Positions 37,096 through 45,828 of a stretch of 64,000 nt of DNA are shown piece after piece (within the stretch, counting starts at the first letter, position 1; every line of letters begins with the position of its first letter). Both the position numbers and the translations under genes were made by a program. The notes under the pieces are model-generated. The model did no database searches. It was not told where the DNA came from and saw only the letters and a list, made by a program, of their open reading frames with translations. The stretch comes from Calothrix sp. PCC 6303. Lineage in GTDB: Bacteria; Cyanobacteriota; Cyanobacteriia; Cyanobacteriales; Nostocaceae. Location: contig NC_019751.1 of the NCBI RefSeq assembly GCF_000317435.1, positions 2,170,001 through 2,234,000 on the forward strand, read 5' to 3'.

Positions 37096-37178
37096 ATCCA
37101 AGTTTTTTAAAATTATCTCTTACAGATTCTTCAATGTTGCTTGATAACTATTAATAATATTGTTTTGAAAGTTCAATT

Positions 37179-37898
37179 ATGATTACCGACTTTAAACTAT
37201 TAGAAATAAATCGTCTTGATGTTAATTATGGCGGAATCAAAGCCCTGAAAGATATAAACTTATATATTAATAAGGGTGAAGTTGTAACTTTGTTAGGTGC
37301 GAATGGTGCAGGTAAAACTACTACCCTCCGTGCTATTTCTAAGGTTATAAATCCGAAGTTAGGGCAAATTATTTTCAACGGACATAATATTACCCATCGT
37401 CAAGTACATGAAGTTGTGAAATTAGGAATTGCCCATTCACCCGAAGGTAGAAGAGTTTTAGCAAAGCAAAGCGTTTATGATAACTTGCTACTTGGTGCTT
37501 TTGTCCGCTCAGATAAAGCGGGAATTCAAAGTGATATTAAACAGCAGTTTGAATTATTTCCTCGATTAGCTGAACGTCGTCATCAACTAGCAGGAACATT
37601 AAGCGGTGGTGAACAACAAATGTTGGCAATTGCTCGTGCTTTGATGAGCCGACCCAAACTGTTACTATTAGATGAGCCAAGTTTGGGTTTAGCACCTGCA
37701 ATCGTTAAGGAAATATTCAATATTATTCGAGATTTGCGGGTTACAGGGATGACTATTTTATTAGTAGAACAAAATGCAAATTTGGCATTAAAAATTGCTG
37801 ATAGAGCTTATGTATTAGAAGCGGGTGTGATGACATTAACAGGTATTTCTTCAGAGTTAATTACTGATGAGCGGGTGAAGAAAGCTTATTTAGGGTGA
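37179..37898 (+). CDS. Amino-acid ABC transporter ATP-binding protein (LivF type)
   Basis: The protein has 239 aa, the usual LivF length. VTLLGANGAGKTTTLRAI is Walker A, LSGGEQQMLAIARALM the signature and LLLLDEPSLGLAPAIVKEIF Walker B with the LivF-specific continuation. VEQNANLAL is the switch region, where Gln replaces His as is usual in LivF. It forms the heterodimer with the LivG-like protein. Confidence 0.91.
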   Translation: MITDFKLLEINRLDVNYGGIKALKDINLYINKGEVVTLLGANGAGKTTTLRAISKVINPKLGQIIFNGHNITHRQVHEVVKLGIAHSPEGRRVLAKQSVYDNLLLGAFVRSDKAGIQSDIKQQFELFPRLAERRHQLAGTLSGGEQQMLAIARALMSRPKLLLLDEPSLGLAPAIVKEIFNIIRDLRVTGMTILLVEQNANLALKIADRAYVLEAGVMTLTGISSELITDERVKKAYLG

Positions 37899-37916
37899 TA
37901 GGTCGAAATTTAAAAT

Positions 37917-38045
37917 ATGGTTAGTAATTCACCAAAACCAAAGGGCAAAGTTCCTGAATCCAATACTTTAGCTGCTATTTTCATTGCTGGAGCTATTGGT
38001 GCAGGATTGAAAAAGAAACAACAACAAACAACTCAAAATCTGTGA
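37917..38045 (+). CDS. Very small protein (42 aa) with a possible membrane segment
   Basis: An ATG 18 bp after the livF-type stop opens a 42-codon frame ending TGA at 38043-38045. The product begins MVSNSPKPKGKVPESNT, continues with the hydrophobic LAAIFIAGAIGAGL and ends KKKQQQTTQNL. This charged-hydrophobic-basic pattern looks deliberate, and the frame fits the operon spacing. It may be cotranscribed with the transporter. I do not recognise a family. It could be chance. Confidence 0.4.
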   Translation: MVSNSPKPKGKVPESNTLAAIFIAGAIGAGLKKKQQQTTQNL

Positions 38046-38086
38046 TTCTGGGTATGTACTTCTAAATAACTTCTGAACAAGACATA

Positions 38087-38124
38087 AACCCGGCATCTTC
38101 AAGGTACTGGGTTTTGTTATTTTT
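38087..38124 (+). terminator. Weak probable terminator
   Basis: AAACCCGG and CTGGGTTT pair around an 11-base loop and are followed by TGTTATTTTT. It lies 40 bp after the small ORF and close to the end of the convergent DUF427 gene. Confidence 0.45.
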
Positions 38125-38143
38125 GAAATTAGGTAATTATTTA

Positions 38144-38638
38144 TTACCATCCCCAGCTACCTGGAATACCTTTGAAAGGTCCGAGGATATCTTGGGTAAT
38201 CCAACCTCCATAAAAATTACCGGGTTGGGGTGTCACTAATTCCCCATCGACATAACAAGCGTCCATTGGGTGTGCGTAAAATGCGACATAATTTTTGATG
38301 GAGGCAAAATTAGGTGTCGGGTTGGGATAGTACCAAGCAATTTTCTGAACTTCTTTGTCACCCACACGTAGGGTGTAATATCCCGCATTTCCTTTCCACT
38401 CGCAAAAACTCGATTGGGGTACTGGAATTAGATATTCCATTTTGATATCTTCGGGAGGTAAATAATATACTGGGGGATGACTGGTTTCTAGTACCCGCTT
38501 GGCTTTGTTTGTTTCAGCGATCGCAACACCGTTGAATATAATCTTAATGTGTTTACTTGTGTCCTCAAGACGTGGTGGACGGGGGTAATCCCATACTGAT
38601 TCTTGTCCTGTTTGAGGCTGAATTCGCTCTGGTTGCAT
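38144..38638 (-). CDS. DUF427-domain protein
   Basis: The protein has 164 aa. The domain is recognised by VWDYPRPPRLEDTSKHIKII, the central SFCEWKGNAGYYTL and AWYYPNPTPN, and YVAFYAHPMDACYVDGE, all conserved Trp/Tyr-rich stretches. DUF427 proteins are small beta-rich soluble proteins; no function has been established that I know of. It is a single gene on the minus strand, divergent from the rhodanese gene with about 85 bp between. Confidence 0.85.
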   Translation of the reverse strand: MQPERIQPQTGQESVWDYPRPPRLEDTSKHIKIIFNGVAIAETNKAKRVLETSHPPVYYLPPEDIKMEYLIPVPQSSFCEWKGNAGYYTLRVGDKEVQKIAWYYPNPTPNFASIKNYVAFYAHPMDACYVDGELVTPQPGNFYGGWITQDILGPFKGIPGSWGW

Positions 38639-38724
38639 AGCTGAATAATAGTTATAGTTACGAACAAGTATAAATTCTATATTGTCCGAATTCTGATTTT
38701 CAACTTTTGGAGCTAAACTTAGTC

Positions 38725-39237
38725 ATGAGAAAAAGTTATATCAATCATATATCGATGCCAAAATTGAGTAAATTAAAAAAGTGGCTTTTATTTGGAGTCA
38801 GTTTATTCTTATTTGCGAATATAGAATTTAACCTTACCTTAAGTACATTTCCAGAGGTGGAATTTTTTGGTGATTCATCTGAAGCTACTCAAATTTTTCA
38901 AATAACTGTGGAAAGTTTAAAAAGTTTTATTGATAGTCAAGCTAATAATTTTGCAACCAATTTTATAATTGTAGATGTTCGCACCCCCCAAGAATATCAA
39001 ATTACCAAAATTTCGGATGCTGTAAATATACCTCTGGCAGATATTCAACAAGGTACAGGAATTCAAAAAGTAAAATCGATAGCTAAAAATCAGAAAATAA
39101 TTCTCTATTGTTCAGCGGGTGTGCGTTCAGCTAAAGCTTTAAAATTACTTAATCAAGCTGGAATTTCCGGAATTAATCTTCAAGGAGGAATCCGGGAATG
39201 GAGAACAAAAATTGAGCCAACTATGCCGAAATCTTAG
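38725..39237 (+). CDS. Membrane-anchored rhodanese-like protein
   Basis: I start at ATG 38725 (170 aa), because it gives a basic N terminus and a hydrophobic segment LLFGVSLFLFANIEFNLTL (about 24-42) that acts as signal anchor; the frame extends to a TTG at 38707. The rhodanese domain (about 65-165) has IIVDVRTPQEYQ and the active-site loop YCSAGVRSA with Cys129. Such proteins carry persulfide sulfur. The domain should lie outside the cytoplasm. It is 18 bp before the next gene, so both are cotranscribed. Confidence 0.83.
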   Translation: MRKSYINHISMPKLSKLKKWLLFGVSLFLFANIEFNLTLSTFPEVEFFGDSSEATQIFQITVESLKSFIDSQANNFATNFIIVDVRTPQEYQITKISDAVNIPLADIQQGTGIQKVKSIAKNQKIILYCSAGVRSAKALKLLNQAGISGINLQGGIREWRTKIEPTMPKS

Positions 39238-39255
39238 TCAAAATCATTAATAAAT

Positions 39256-40041
39256 ATGGATTTGCCAGATTTAACACTCATAATTAGTATTTTATTATTT
39301 ATCAGCCTCGAAAATACTTTCCCGTTTTTTAAATTTAGGTCTAGCTTTTCCCAAAGAACTTACCCTAACTTACTATTAGCGATAATTAACATCACTTTGA
39401 GTAACTTTTCTCTAGTAGTTTTACTCAATTGGATTTGGCAGCAAAATTCTTGGTATGGTTTACTAAACTGGATTCAATTACCTTGGGTAGCAGCGGTAAT
39501 ATCTTTTTTAGTTTTAGATTTATATATGTATTGGTGGCATCGTTTAATACATATTTTTCCATTAGGATGGCGATTTCATCAAGTTCATCATGTGGAGATG
39601 TCAATGAATACATCTACCGCTTATAAATTCCATCCAATCGAAGTTTTAATGTCAGGTTTACCTAAGTTATTGTTAATTTGGTTTTTGGGAATTAAACCTA
39701 ATTATTTACTATTTTATGAGGTAATTTTGTCGGTGGGATTAATTTTCCATCATAGTAATTGGTCAATACCCTGGAAGTTAGATAAATATCTAAGCTATTT
39801 GATTGTAACTCCCAACTACCACCGCTTACATCATTCGCAATCAATCAAAGATAGTCAATCCAATTATGCCAGCTTTTTTACTATCTGGGATAGAGTATTT
39901 AAATCTTACCGCTATCCAAGATATCCTGAAAAAATTCAATTAGGATTGTTTGAATATAATCAGGATTTAGATATCGTCAAGTTAATTTTTTTGCCATTCA
40001 AAAATCATCGTTTTTTTGATAAGATGCACCCTAAGCTATGA
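39256..40041 (+). CDS. Fatty-acid hydroxylase / sterol desaturase family membrane protein
   Basis: The protein has 261 aa with about five hydrophobic segments. The di-iron histidine motifs are HRLIH near residue 96, HQVHH near 110 and NYHRLHHSQ near 190, with HHSNW between. This superfamily hydroxylates or desaturates lipids with molecular oxygen. The substrate in cyanobacteria of this subgroup is unknown to me. The close coupling to a rhodanese gene (18 bp) is unexplained. Confidence 0.85.
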   Translation: MDLPDLTLIISILLFISLENTFPFFKFRSSFSQRTYPNLLLAIINITLSNFSLVVLLNWIWQQNSWYGLLNWIQLPWVAAVISFLVLDLYMYWWHRLIHIFPLGWRFHQVHHVEMSMNTSTAYKFHPIEVLMSGLPKLLLIWFLGIKPNYLLFYEVILSVGLIFHHSNWSIPWKLDKYLSYLIVTPNYHRLHHSQSIKDSQSNYASFFTIWDRVFKSYRYPRYPEKIQLGLFEYNQDLDIVKLIFLPFKNHRFFDKMHPKL

Positions 40042-40391
40042 GAAAAGCTCAATAAGACAGATTTTTCTCGTAGCTAGTTATTATTGACTGCTTAATTAAT
40101 CATTGATTCTGGGTATATTACTGCTGAAAGCAATTTCATCAATGATACTAAAGCATGAATTTTGGTCAAAAATTTGAACTACCTTAAGGGTAAAATATAT
40201 TTACATCAGATTTAGCCTATAAATAGACACAGATTGAAGTTTAATTAAACATACTGAAGCCGACTAAAGCTACTAAGCTGTCGTCTTTGCCTAAGTAGTC
40301 CACATGAAAAGAATTTCACCATCAGGTATGTAATGGATTTTCCCATTACTGATTGCTTACTTAGAAGTTAATTGGTTAACTATTTTACCCT
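40042..40391. other. 350-bp convergent intergenic region
   Basis: The region lies between the hydroxylase-family gene (plus) and rexT (minus). A weak GAGAAAA/TTTTCTC pair at 40040-40069 overlaps the stop codon of the former and might act as a terminator. Otherwise I see nothing. Confidence 0.35.
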
Positions 40392-40748
40392 TTAGTTACT
40401 GACTAAAACCGGGACTTCTGGTGCCTCTTCAGTACAAATCGGCAATGGTTGTGCTGAACGTAACACCGCATCTAGCAAACCTGGGAATAATATTTCCAAA
40501 TCATCTCGTCGCAAAGTGTTGATGTGTTGTGTTCCTTCTTTTCTGGTCAAAACTACTCCAGATTCGCGCAAAATCTTGAAATGGTTGGACATTGTTGATT
40601 TTGCGATCGCAAAATCAAATCCAGCGCAACATTGCTCACCAATTGTTGCCAATTGTCGCACGATTTCGAGGCGAACTGGGTCGCCAAAGGCGTATAATAC
40701 ACCTGCTAAGGTCATGTCTTTCCGGTCTGGGTGATACAAAAATCTCAT
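40392..40748 (-). CDS. rexT: Redox-sensing ArsR-family repressor RexT
   Basis: I start at ATG 40748 (118 aa), not at the TTG 18 bp further upstream. With this start the vicinal cysteines of IGEQCCAGFDF become Cys40 and Cys41, the numbers given for Anabaena RexT, whose cysteine oxidation by hydrogen peroxide releases it from DNA. The winged helix follows, with the recognition helix KSTMSNHFKILRESGVV. RexT represses trxA2, and here the thioredoxin gene lies divergent 80 bp away. Identification rests on the Cys pair and on synteny. Confidence 0.85.
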   Translation of the reverse strand: MRFLYHPDRKDMTLAGVLYAFGDPVRLEIVRQLATIGEQCCAGFDFAIAKSTMSNHFKILRESGVVLTRKEGTQHINTLRRDDLEILFPGLLDAVLRSAQPLPICTEEAPEVPVLVSN

Positions 40749-40785
40749 ACTTGCATTATCTAACAAAAGGGACTATATTTTATTT

Positions 40786-40802
40786 ATTCGATAAAACCGA
40801 AC
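40786..40802. promoter_or_regulatory. Candidate RexT operator
   Basis: ATTCG-ATAAAAC-CGAAC is an imperfect inverted repeat in the 80-bp rexT-trxA2 intergenic region, 27 bp before the trxA2 start codon. ArsR-family proteins bind such short dyads. That RexT binds exactly here is inference. Confidence 0.35.
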
Positions 40803-40828
40803 AAATGAATTTTAGAGGTACTTGAGAT

Positions 40829-41152
40829 ATGTCATCCGTTACTCATGTTACAGAAGCCACATTTAAGCAGGAAGTCATGGAAAGTGAAATACCAGTATTA
40901 GTAGATTTTTGGGCACCCTGGTGTGGTCCTTGTCGGATGCTTTCCCCTGTAGTAGATGAAGTTGCTGTCGAGTACGAGGGACAGGTGAAAGTGGTAAAGC
41001 TGAATACTGATCAGAATCCTACGGTTGCTAGCCATTATGGGATTCGCAGTATTCCCACACTGATGGTATTCAAAGGCGGTCGTCAGGTAGATACGGTTGT
41101 CGGCGCAGTGCCAAAAACAACTTTATCTAAAACTTTATCACAGTATTTATAA
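40829..41152 (+). CDS. trxA2: Thioredoxin, TrxA2 type
   Basis: The protein has 107 aa and the classical active site WCGPC with Cys32 and Cys35, followed by [11 protein letters not shown]; the cis-Pro is in [11 protein letters not shown]. It reduces disulfides in the cytoplasm, and in Anabaena TrxA2 is induced by oxidative stress through RexT. The gene is divergent from rexT, as in Anabaena. It is followed by an Old Yellow Enzyme gene after 293 bp. Confidence 0.92.
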   Translation: MSSVTHVTEATFKQEVMESEIPVLVDFWAPWCGPCRMLSPVVDEVAVEYEGQVKVVKLNTDQNPTVASHYGIRSIPTLMVFKGGRQVDTVVGAVPKTTLSKTLSQYL

Positions 41153-41445
41153 CAAAGTTAATAAGTATTGGGTAATTGGAAATTAGAAATTTGTGGCTGA
41201 TGGCAAAATCCATACCTAAAGAAAGATTTTGATTTGACTTGGAGGGAACTATGCTGTCTATGGTTCAAGCCAAAAGTAAGAGGGGTTTTCTCTTGCATCC
41301 AATACATCTTCACTCAGCCCAAACTCTTTGTCTGAAAGCATTTGGGAATATGATATCTATTTGAAGTCAAGAAAAATCAACATAGCAAAATGGCTTGAAA
41401 GCAATATTAATTGTGCTTCCCTCCTAACTTATTTCCTCCAGAGGT

Positions 41446-42543
41446 GTGAATATGAATACGACTGATGTAAATTTGTTTGCCCCTTACAAGTTAGCTAAAT
41501 TAGAGCTGCCTAACCGGGTGATAATGGCACCGTTGACCAGACAAAGGGCGGGTGAGGGGAATGTCCCCCATGAGCTAAATGCTACCTACTATGCTCAACG
41601 TGCTAGTGCCGGATTAATTATTGCTGAGGCTTCCCAAGTTTGCCCCCAAGGGCAGGGGTATCCCCATACACCAGGTATCCATTCTCCAGAACAGGTGGCA
41701 GGTTGGAAGTTAGTCACCAACGCAGTGCATCAACATGGGGGGAGAATTTTCTTACAGTTATGGCATGTGGGCAGGATTTCCCATCCTGATTTTCAGCCGG
41801 ATGGGGCTTTACCTGTGGCTCCTTCGGCTATTAAACCTAGTGGGGAGGCTCTAACTTTCGAGGGGATGAAGCCTTATGTGACACCAAGAGCCTTGGAAAC
41901 TGAGGAAATTGCTGAAATAATCCAACAGTATCGCCGAGGTGCAGAAAATGCTTTAGCGGCGGGCTTTGATGGGGTGGAAATTCATGCGGCAAACGGTTAT
42001 TTAATTGATCAATTTTTACGTAATTCCACAAACCAACGAACGGATAATTATGGTGGTTCTGTGGAAAATCGTGCGAGATTCCTATTGGAAATTACGGAAA
42101 CTGTAACCAGTGTTTGGGGTGGAAACCGCGTAGGTGTGAGATTTTCTCCTAGTGGCACCTTTAATGATATTGCAGATTCTGACCCGGCAGCCATTTTTGG
42201 TTATGCGACGGAAGCTTTGAATTCCTTTGACTTGGCATATCTGCACATTTTTGAAGCTGTGGAAGCAGATATTCGTCATGGAGGAAGAGTTTTACCTACT
42301 AGCTATTTGCGATCGCTTTACAATGGAACCTTGATGGTGAATGGTGGTTATGATCGTCACCGTGCAGATGCAGTAATTACAACTGGACAAGCTGATTTAG
42401 TGGCTTTTGGGACTTTGTTTATTTCTAATCCTGATTTGCCGCAGCGTTTAGCTTTGGATGCTCCTTTAAATCAAGCAAATCCAAAGACATTTTACGGTGG
42501 AGGGGCGACAGGGTATACTGATTATCCTACTTTACAGGTTTAA
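41446..42543 (+). CDS. Old Yellow Enzyme family alkene reductase
   Basis: The protein has 365 aa, the normal OYE length. APYKLAKLELPNRVIMAPLTR opens the FMN-binding barrel in pieces; LWHVGRISHPDFQPDGA holds a substrate region; GFDGVEIHAANGYLIDQFL carries the His-Asn (HxxN) pair; and VRFSPSGTFNDI the phosphate/FMN Arg. These enzymes reduce activated C=C bonds with NADPH and protect against reactive electrophiles. Its place after trxA2 fits an oxidative-stress group. The ribosome site is TCCAGAGG about 10 bp before ATG. Confidence 0.92.
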   Translation: MNMNTTDVNLFAPYKLAKLELPNRVIMAPLTRQRAGEGNVPHELNATYYAQRASAGLIIAEASQVCPQGQGYPHTPGIHSPEQVAGWKLVTNAVHQHGGRIFLQLWHVGRISHPDFQPDGALPVAPSAIKPSGEALTFEGMKPYVTPRALETEEIAEIIQQYRRGAENALAAGFDGVEIHAANGYLIDQFLRNSTNQRTDNYGGSVENRARFLLEITETVTSVWGGNRVGVRFSPSGTFNDIADSDPAAIFGYATEALNSFDLAYLHIFEAVEADIRHGGRVLPTSYLRSLYNGTLMVNGGYDRHRADAVITTGQADLVAFGTLFISNPDLPQRLALDAPLNQANPKTFYGGGATGYTDYPTLQV

Positions 42544-43087
42544 TTGCAAATTTAATTATTTGATTCTCAAGAGAGAGGTTCCACCAGAACGTCTCCACGG
42601 AGTTTGGGGTGAACGTCCAACTGCTGTGGGGGAAGGTATGGTCAATTGCCGTACCAACTCTGCGCCAATTCTACCATTTCCTTTGTCAACAAGTTTAAAT
42701 AGTTGCCCTTGGTGCTACCGTTGGCATTTATTTGGAATATCGCCAGTTTATCGTTATTGCGATCGCTTGCGACGGCAAACTGAGTAGATTTGCTTGGATT
42801 CAAAAGCACTTACTGTGTGACTTTAGATACTGATGTCACACCAGGATGTGGAGGTAGTAATGCGTTGGTTAAGGGCAGGTAATTCAATTAGACTTAGATT
42901 TTAAGAAACGGAAACATTTGGGGTGCTTTACTCCCCAAATAGTTTTCAAGAAGATTGTGAAAAAGTCTGTCGAAATTAGATTTCATCGGTGAATTTAGCG
43001 CTAAACTCAACATTAAGGCAAGGTTATGAAACTAGTAAAATAATTTTTATTGGTTAATTTTGATGAATTTCGGTTGAGGAGAGTTGT
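42544..43087. other. 544-bp intergenic region
   Basis: It holds a hairpin TTTGGGG/CTCCCCAAA at 42917-42940 and a HIP1-like half site. A 96-codon ORF that begins inside the OYE gene in another frame and contains the stop-poor segment up to 42787 is not convincing. Nothing else is seen. Confidence 0.4.
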
Positions 43088-43294
43088 TTGAATACTCCAG
43101 AAACTCCACGAGTGGGAGAACAGGTTTTAATCTTAGTTCCTGAGTATGCTGCCGGGAAAATTGGTATGGTTGTTGCGGAGGAAATATTAAATGATGGAAA
43201 AATTAGCGGGAATTGGCTAGTGGAAGTTGCAGCCGAAAAACTGATAGTATCCCTAAGTGTGGATGAGTTTCAGCGACTAGGGAAAGGGAAATAA
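43088..43294 (+). CDS. Small soluble protein, unknown function
   Basis: The ORF has 68 codons from TTG with GAGGAGAG as ribosome site 8 bp upstream. The sequence PRVGEQVLILVPEYAAGKIG followed by MVVAEEILNDGKISGNW suggests a small beta-barrel, somewhat KOW/SH3-like (a GxVG-type turn), but I cannot name a family. It lies 85 bp before the ftsE-type gene in the same orientation. Confidence 0.6.
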   Translation: MNTPETPRVGEQVLILVPEYAAGKIGMVVAEEILNDGKISGNWLVEVAAEKLIVSLSVDEFQRLGKGK

Positions 43295-43412
43295 TCAAAC
43301 AAAATCATCAAAAACTCAGTAAATTCATCAATTTGTTGTCAAAGTGTGATACTTTCGTGGACAGCTTGGGAATTCTTAGTTGATAAAGCCTTTGCAACCC
43401 AAGATTCAGCTA

Positions 43413-44168
43413 ATGTCAGTTGTCACAAACCAGAAAACTCCAAATCAAACAGTTCTTGAAAAGAATCGTCAAGTCAACCCCGAAAAACAGTCCACTAACC
43501 TCATGGTGCAGTTGCATGAGGTGACAAAAACCTATGCAAATGGACGTGATGCCCTCTTAGGAAGTAATCTACAGGTTAAGAGAGGAGAATTTTTATTTGT
43601 TACTGGAAGTAGTGGTTCAGGGAAATCTACATTACTGAAATTGCTTTATGGTGAAGAGTTAGCAACTCAGGGAGAGGTGATTGTCAACGATTTTAACGTC
43701 TCCCGACTGAAAGGCGATCGCTTATCTCATTTAAGGCAACAAATTGGGATTGTTTTCCAAGACTATAAGTTGATTCCCCAAAGAACTGTAGCCGAAAATA
43801 TTGCTGTGGTGCTAAAAGCACGGGGATACACCCGTAAAGAAATCCAAAGACGCTTAGAACCGACTTTAAAGTTAGTTGGTTTACACTCCAAAGATGATTG
43901 TTTTATTGATCAGCTTTCGGGAGGAGAACAGCAACGCGTAAGTATTGCTAGGGCAATTGTAGCTACACCTCCACTAATTTTAGCCGATGAACCTACCGGA
44001 AATCTCGATCCTGATAACTCTTGGCAGGTAATCCAAATTTTGCAAAAATTACACCAATTAGGAACAACAGTAATTGTCACAACCCACGACGAACAACTAG
44101 TTAGACGCTGCGACTGTCGAGTTGTGCAGGTGAAAAATGGCAAATTGAGTGATTATCGGCTGGTTTAA
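43413..44168 (+). CDS. FtsE-type ABC ATP-binding protein
   Basis: I start at ATG 43413 (251 aa); an in-frame TTG lies at 43380. The N-terminal 30 residues are a hydrophilic extension. The ATPase begins [19 protein letters not shown], with Walker [11 protein letters not shown]-loop [14 protein letters not shown] (characteristic of FtsE), signature [16 protein letters not shown] and Walker [14 protein letters not shown]. FtsE works with FtsX at the division site to control cell-wall hydrolases. FtsX is not adjacent. Confidence 0.85.
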   Translation: MSVVTNQKTPNQTVLEKNRQVNPEKQSTNLMVQLHEVTKTYANGRDALLGSNLQVKRGEFLFVTGSSGSGKSTLLKLLYGEELATQGEVIVNDFNVSRLKGDRLSHLRQQIGIVFQDYKLIPQRTVAENIAVVLKARGYTRKEIQRRLEPTLKLVGLHSKDDCFIDQLSGGEQQRVSIARAIVATPPLILADEPTGNLDPDNSWQVIQILQKLHQLGTTVIVTTHDEQLVRRCDCRVVQVKNGKLSDYRLV

Positions 44169-44174
44169 AATCAG

Positions 44175-44223
44175 GGAACAAGGAACAAGGAACAAGGAAC
44201 AAGGAACAAGGAACAAGGAACAC
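44175..44223. repeat. Tandem 7-bp repeat (GGAACAA)
   Basis: Six exact copies of GGAACAA (44175-44216) and a seventh, altered one follow 6 bp after the ftsE-type stop codon. Similar CAGGGAA units occur after the lipid-kinase gene at 63865. Confidence 0.9.
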
Positions 44224-44294
44224 TAAGCAGTAAGCAGTAAACAAGGAATCTTTATCTAATACCAGTTCAAATAATGATTGCAATACGTTCAACG

Positions 44295-44323
44295 GTAGAG
44301 AGGTAGCAGTGTTACGTCTCTAC
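44295..44323. repeat. REP-like palindrome (GAGACGTAGC family)
   Basis: GTAGAGAGGTAGC and its partner GTTACGTCTCTAC are imperfectly paired, unlike the perfect copies at 21139 and 27496. The flank down to TTCAAATTGGTAT near 44350 is shared with the copy at 27496. Confidence 0.7.
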
Positions 44324-44497
44324 AAATATCTATCTGTCGCGTTGTTTTTCAAATTGGTATAAGTAAGTCGTCCATGATGAAACCCTGAGTTTTTGAGCGA
44401 TTTACATCCGTCATTGCGACGTAAGGAAGCAATCTCAAGGTCTTAATGGAAAACTACAGTTCTCAGGATAGACGAGGTTTAAGTATCTTTTTTTGCC

Positions 44498-44763
44498 ACT
44501 CATTACTTCTTACTCATTACTTCTTACTCATTACTTCTTACTCATTACTTCTTACTCATTACTTCTTACTCATTACTTCTTACTCATTACTTCTTACTCA
44601 TTACTTCTTACTCATTACTTCTTACTCATTACTTCTTACTCATTACTTCTTACTCATTACTTCTTACTCATTACTTCTTACTCATTACTTCTTACTCATT
44701 ACTTCTTACTCATTACTTCTTACTCATTACTTCTTACTCATTACTTCTTACTCATTACTTCTT
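44498..44763. repeat. Minisatellite: 19 copies of a 14-bp unit
   Basis: ACTCATTACTTCTT is repeated 19 times without any change or phase shift over exactly 266 bp. It lies between the convergent ends of the ftsE-type gene and pcyA, 31 bp from the latter. Plus-strand frames run open through it (a 132-codon and a 119-codon ORF), but they consist only of Leu/Ser/Tyr/Thr repeats and are not genes. Perfect identity argues for recent expansion. Confidence 0.95.
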
Positions 44764-44794
44764 ACTGCCTACCCCCTTGTCATAACGACAATTG

Positions 44795-45553
44795 TCAACA
44801 TCCACCTACCGGGGTTTCTTCAGGTAAATCAAATAATACCGTAGTCATGTAGTGTTCAGCCCAAGCAGAACCAAAGGCTTTTTCTAAGACGCGACGGGTT
44901 TTGTCGTTTTGCTGTTGTTTGGTGCAGTAATTTTTTTGTGCAGCGATTATTTCCGCCATCTCTTCGGGGGTTACAGGTTGGGAATTAATGGCATTTTGAC
45001 AGTGTATATCCAAGAAACTGGCAACGCGATCGCAGAATGCAGTTTCTTCCTCTAAATTCGTGGGACGCACAAATATACAATAATCAGAAAAAATATCTCC
45101 CCACTGCGGTAATTCGCGGGTTTGAGCGAAATTTACAGGTTCTAGTGCTGATAACTGAGATAAATAGGACTTGGGTAGGGAACGTCTTAAGCTTACCGGA
45201 GAAAGATCAGCGATCGCAGCACTGATTTGTCCCCTACCACCAACCAAATCACAACCAAACATTGGTAAATCGTATTCTGGACGGGGGAACATCACACAGT
45301 GCAAAATATCCAACATGTTACCCACCCTTGCCAATTCCAGGTGAATTTTCCGAAATTGTGGTGTTTGATAGCAGCGGTTTTCGATGATTAATTTCTCACC
45401 CTCCAGTTTGCCCTCTACATACCCCAATTCTTCAGGTAAACCATACAGGGACAAATCCAGATGCTTTTGCCAAGCAGCTTCGATGGTGTTGGCAAGTTTG
45501 CGGATGAGTGGATGTTGTTGTTCGCGTAGTGAGGGTATGGAGGGAGTTGTCAT
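44795..45553 (-). CDS. pcyA: Phycocyanobilin:ferredoxin oxidoreductase
   Basis: The protein has 252 aa. PcyA reduces biliverdin IXalpha with four electrons from ferredoxin to phycocyanobilin, the chromophore of phycobilisomes and phytochromes. The catalytic residues known from Synechocystis (Glu76, His88, Asp105) appear here as Glu73 in IHLELARVG, His85 in [14 protein letters not shown] and Asp102 in FGCDLVGG. It is a single gene, convergent with the ftsE-type gene. Confidence 0.95.
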   Translation of the reverse strand: MTTPSIPSLREQQHPLIRKLANTIEAAWQKHLDLSLYGLPEELGYVEGKLEGEKLIIENRCYQTPQFRKIHLELARVGNMLDILHCVMFPRPEYDLPMFGCDLVGGRGQISAAIADLSPVSLRRSLPKSYLSQLSALEPVNFAQTRELPQWGDIFSDYCIFVRPTNLEEETAFCDRVASFLDIHCQNAINSQPVTPEEMAEIIAAQKNYCTKQQQNDKTRRVLEKAFGSAWAEHYMTTVLFDLPEETPVGGC

Positions 45554-45828
45554 AGATTTTTTTAATAGGGCATCTTAATCTAATTGTTAAGTTTACCCCC
45601 CACTGCATCCTAGGTGACTCATTTCGCAACAGAAACAAACATTTTGTTAAATCTGGCTGGTTTTCCCACCTTCGGAAACCGATTAACGACTTGAGCAGAT
45701 GTACTTGTGCTACTTCATCATCTGTACCTAGGCAAAATCCCTACTTTAGATAGGTACAATTACAGGATTGATCTGCAAACCTAAAAACGACGCAGTTCAA
45801 GGTCTTTTAGTTAGATGGGAGGTATCCA

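Noticed and set aside
34332-37898. Sulfate transport function for the ABC genes after cysH
   Set aside because: The permease and ATPases have LivM, LivG and LivF signatures, not CysT/CysW/CysA ones, and a palindrome separates them from cysH.
42497-42787. A 96-codon ORF overlapping the end of the Old Yellow Enzyme gene
   Set aside because: It begins inside the real gene in another frame and continues into non-coding sequence without any family-like feature.
44175-44763. A CRISPR array
   Set aside because: The repeats are directly tandem without spacers and there are no cas genes.
44446-44852. Two open reading frames of 132 and 119 codons with repeating Leu/Ser/Tyr/Thr sequence
   Set aside because: They are frames through the 14-bp minisatellite; a unit not divisible by three with no stop leaves frames open by chance.
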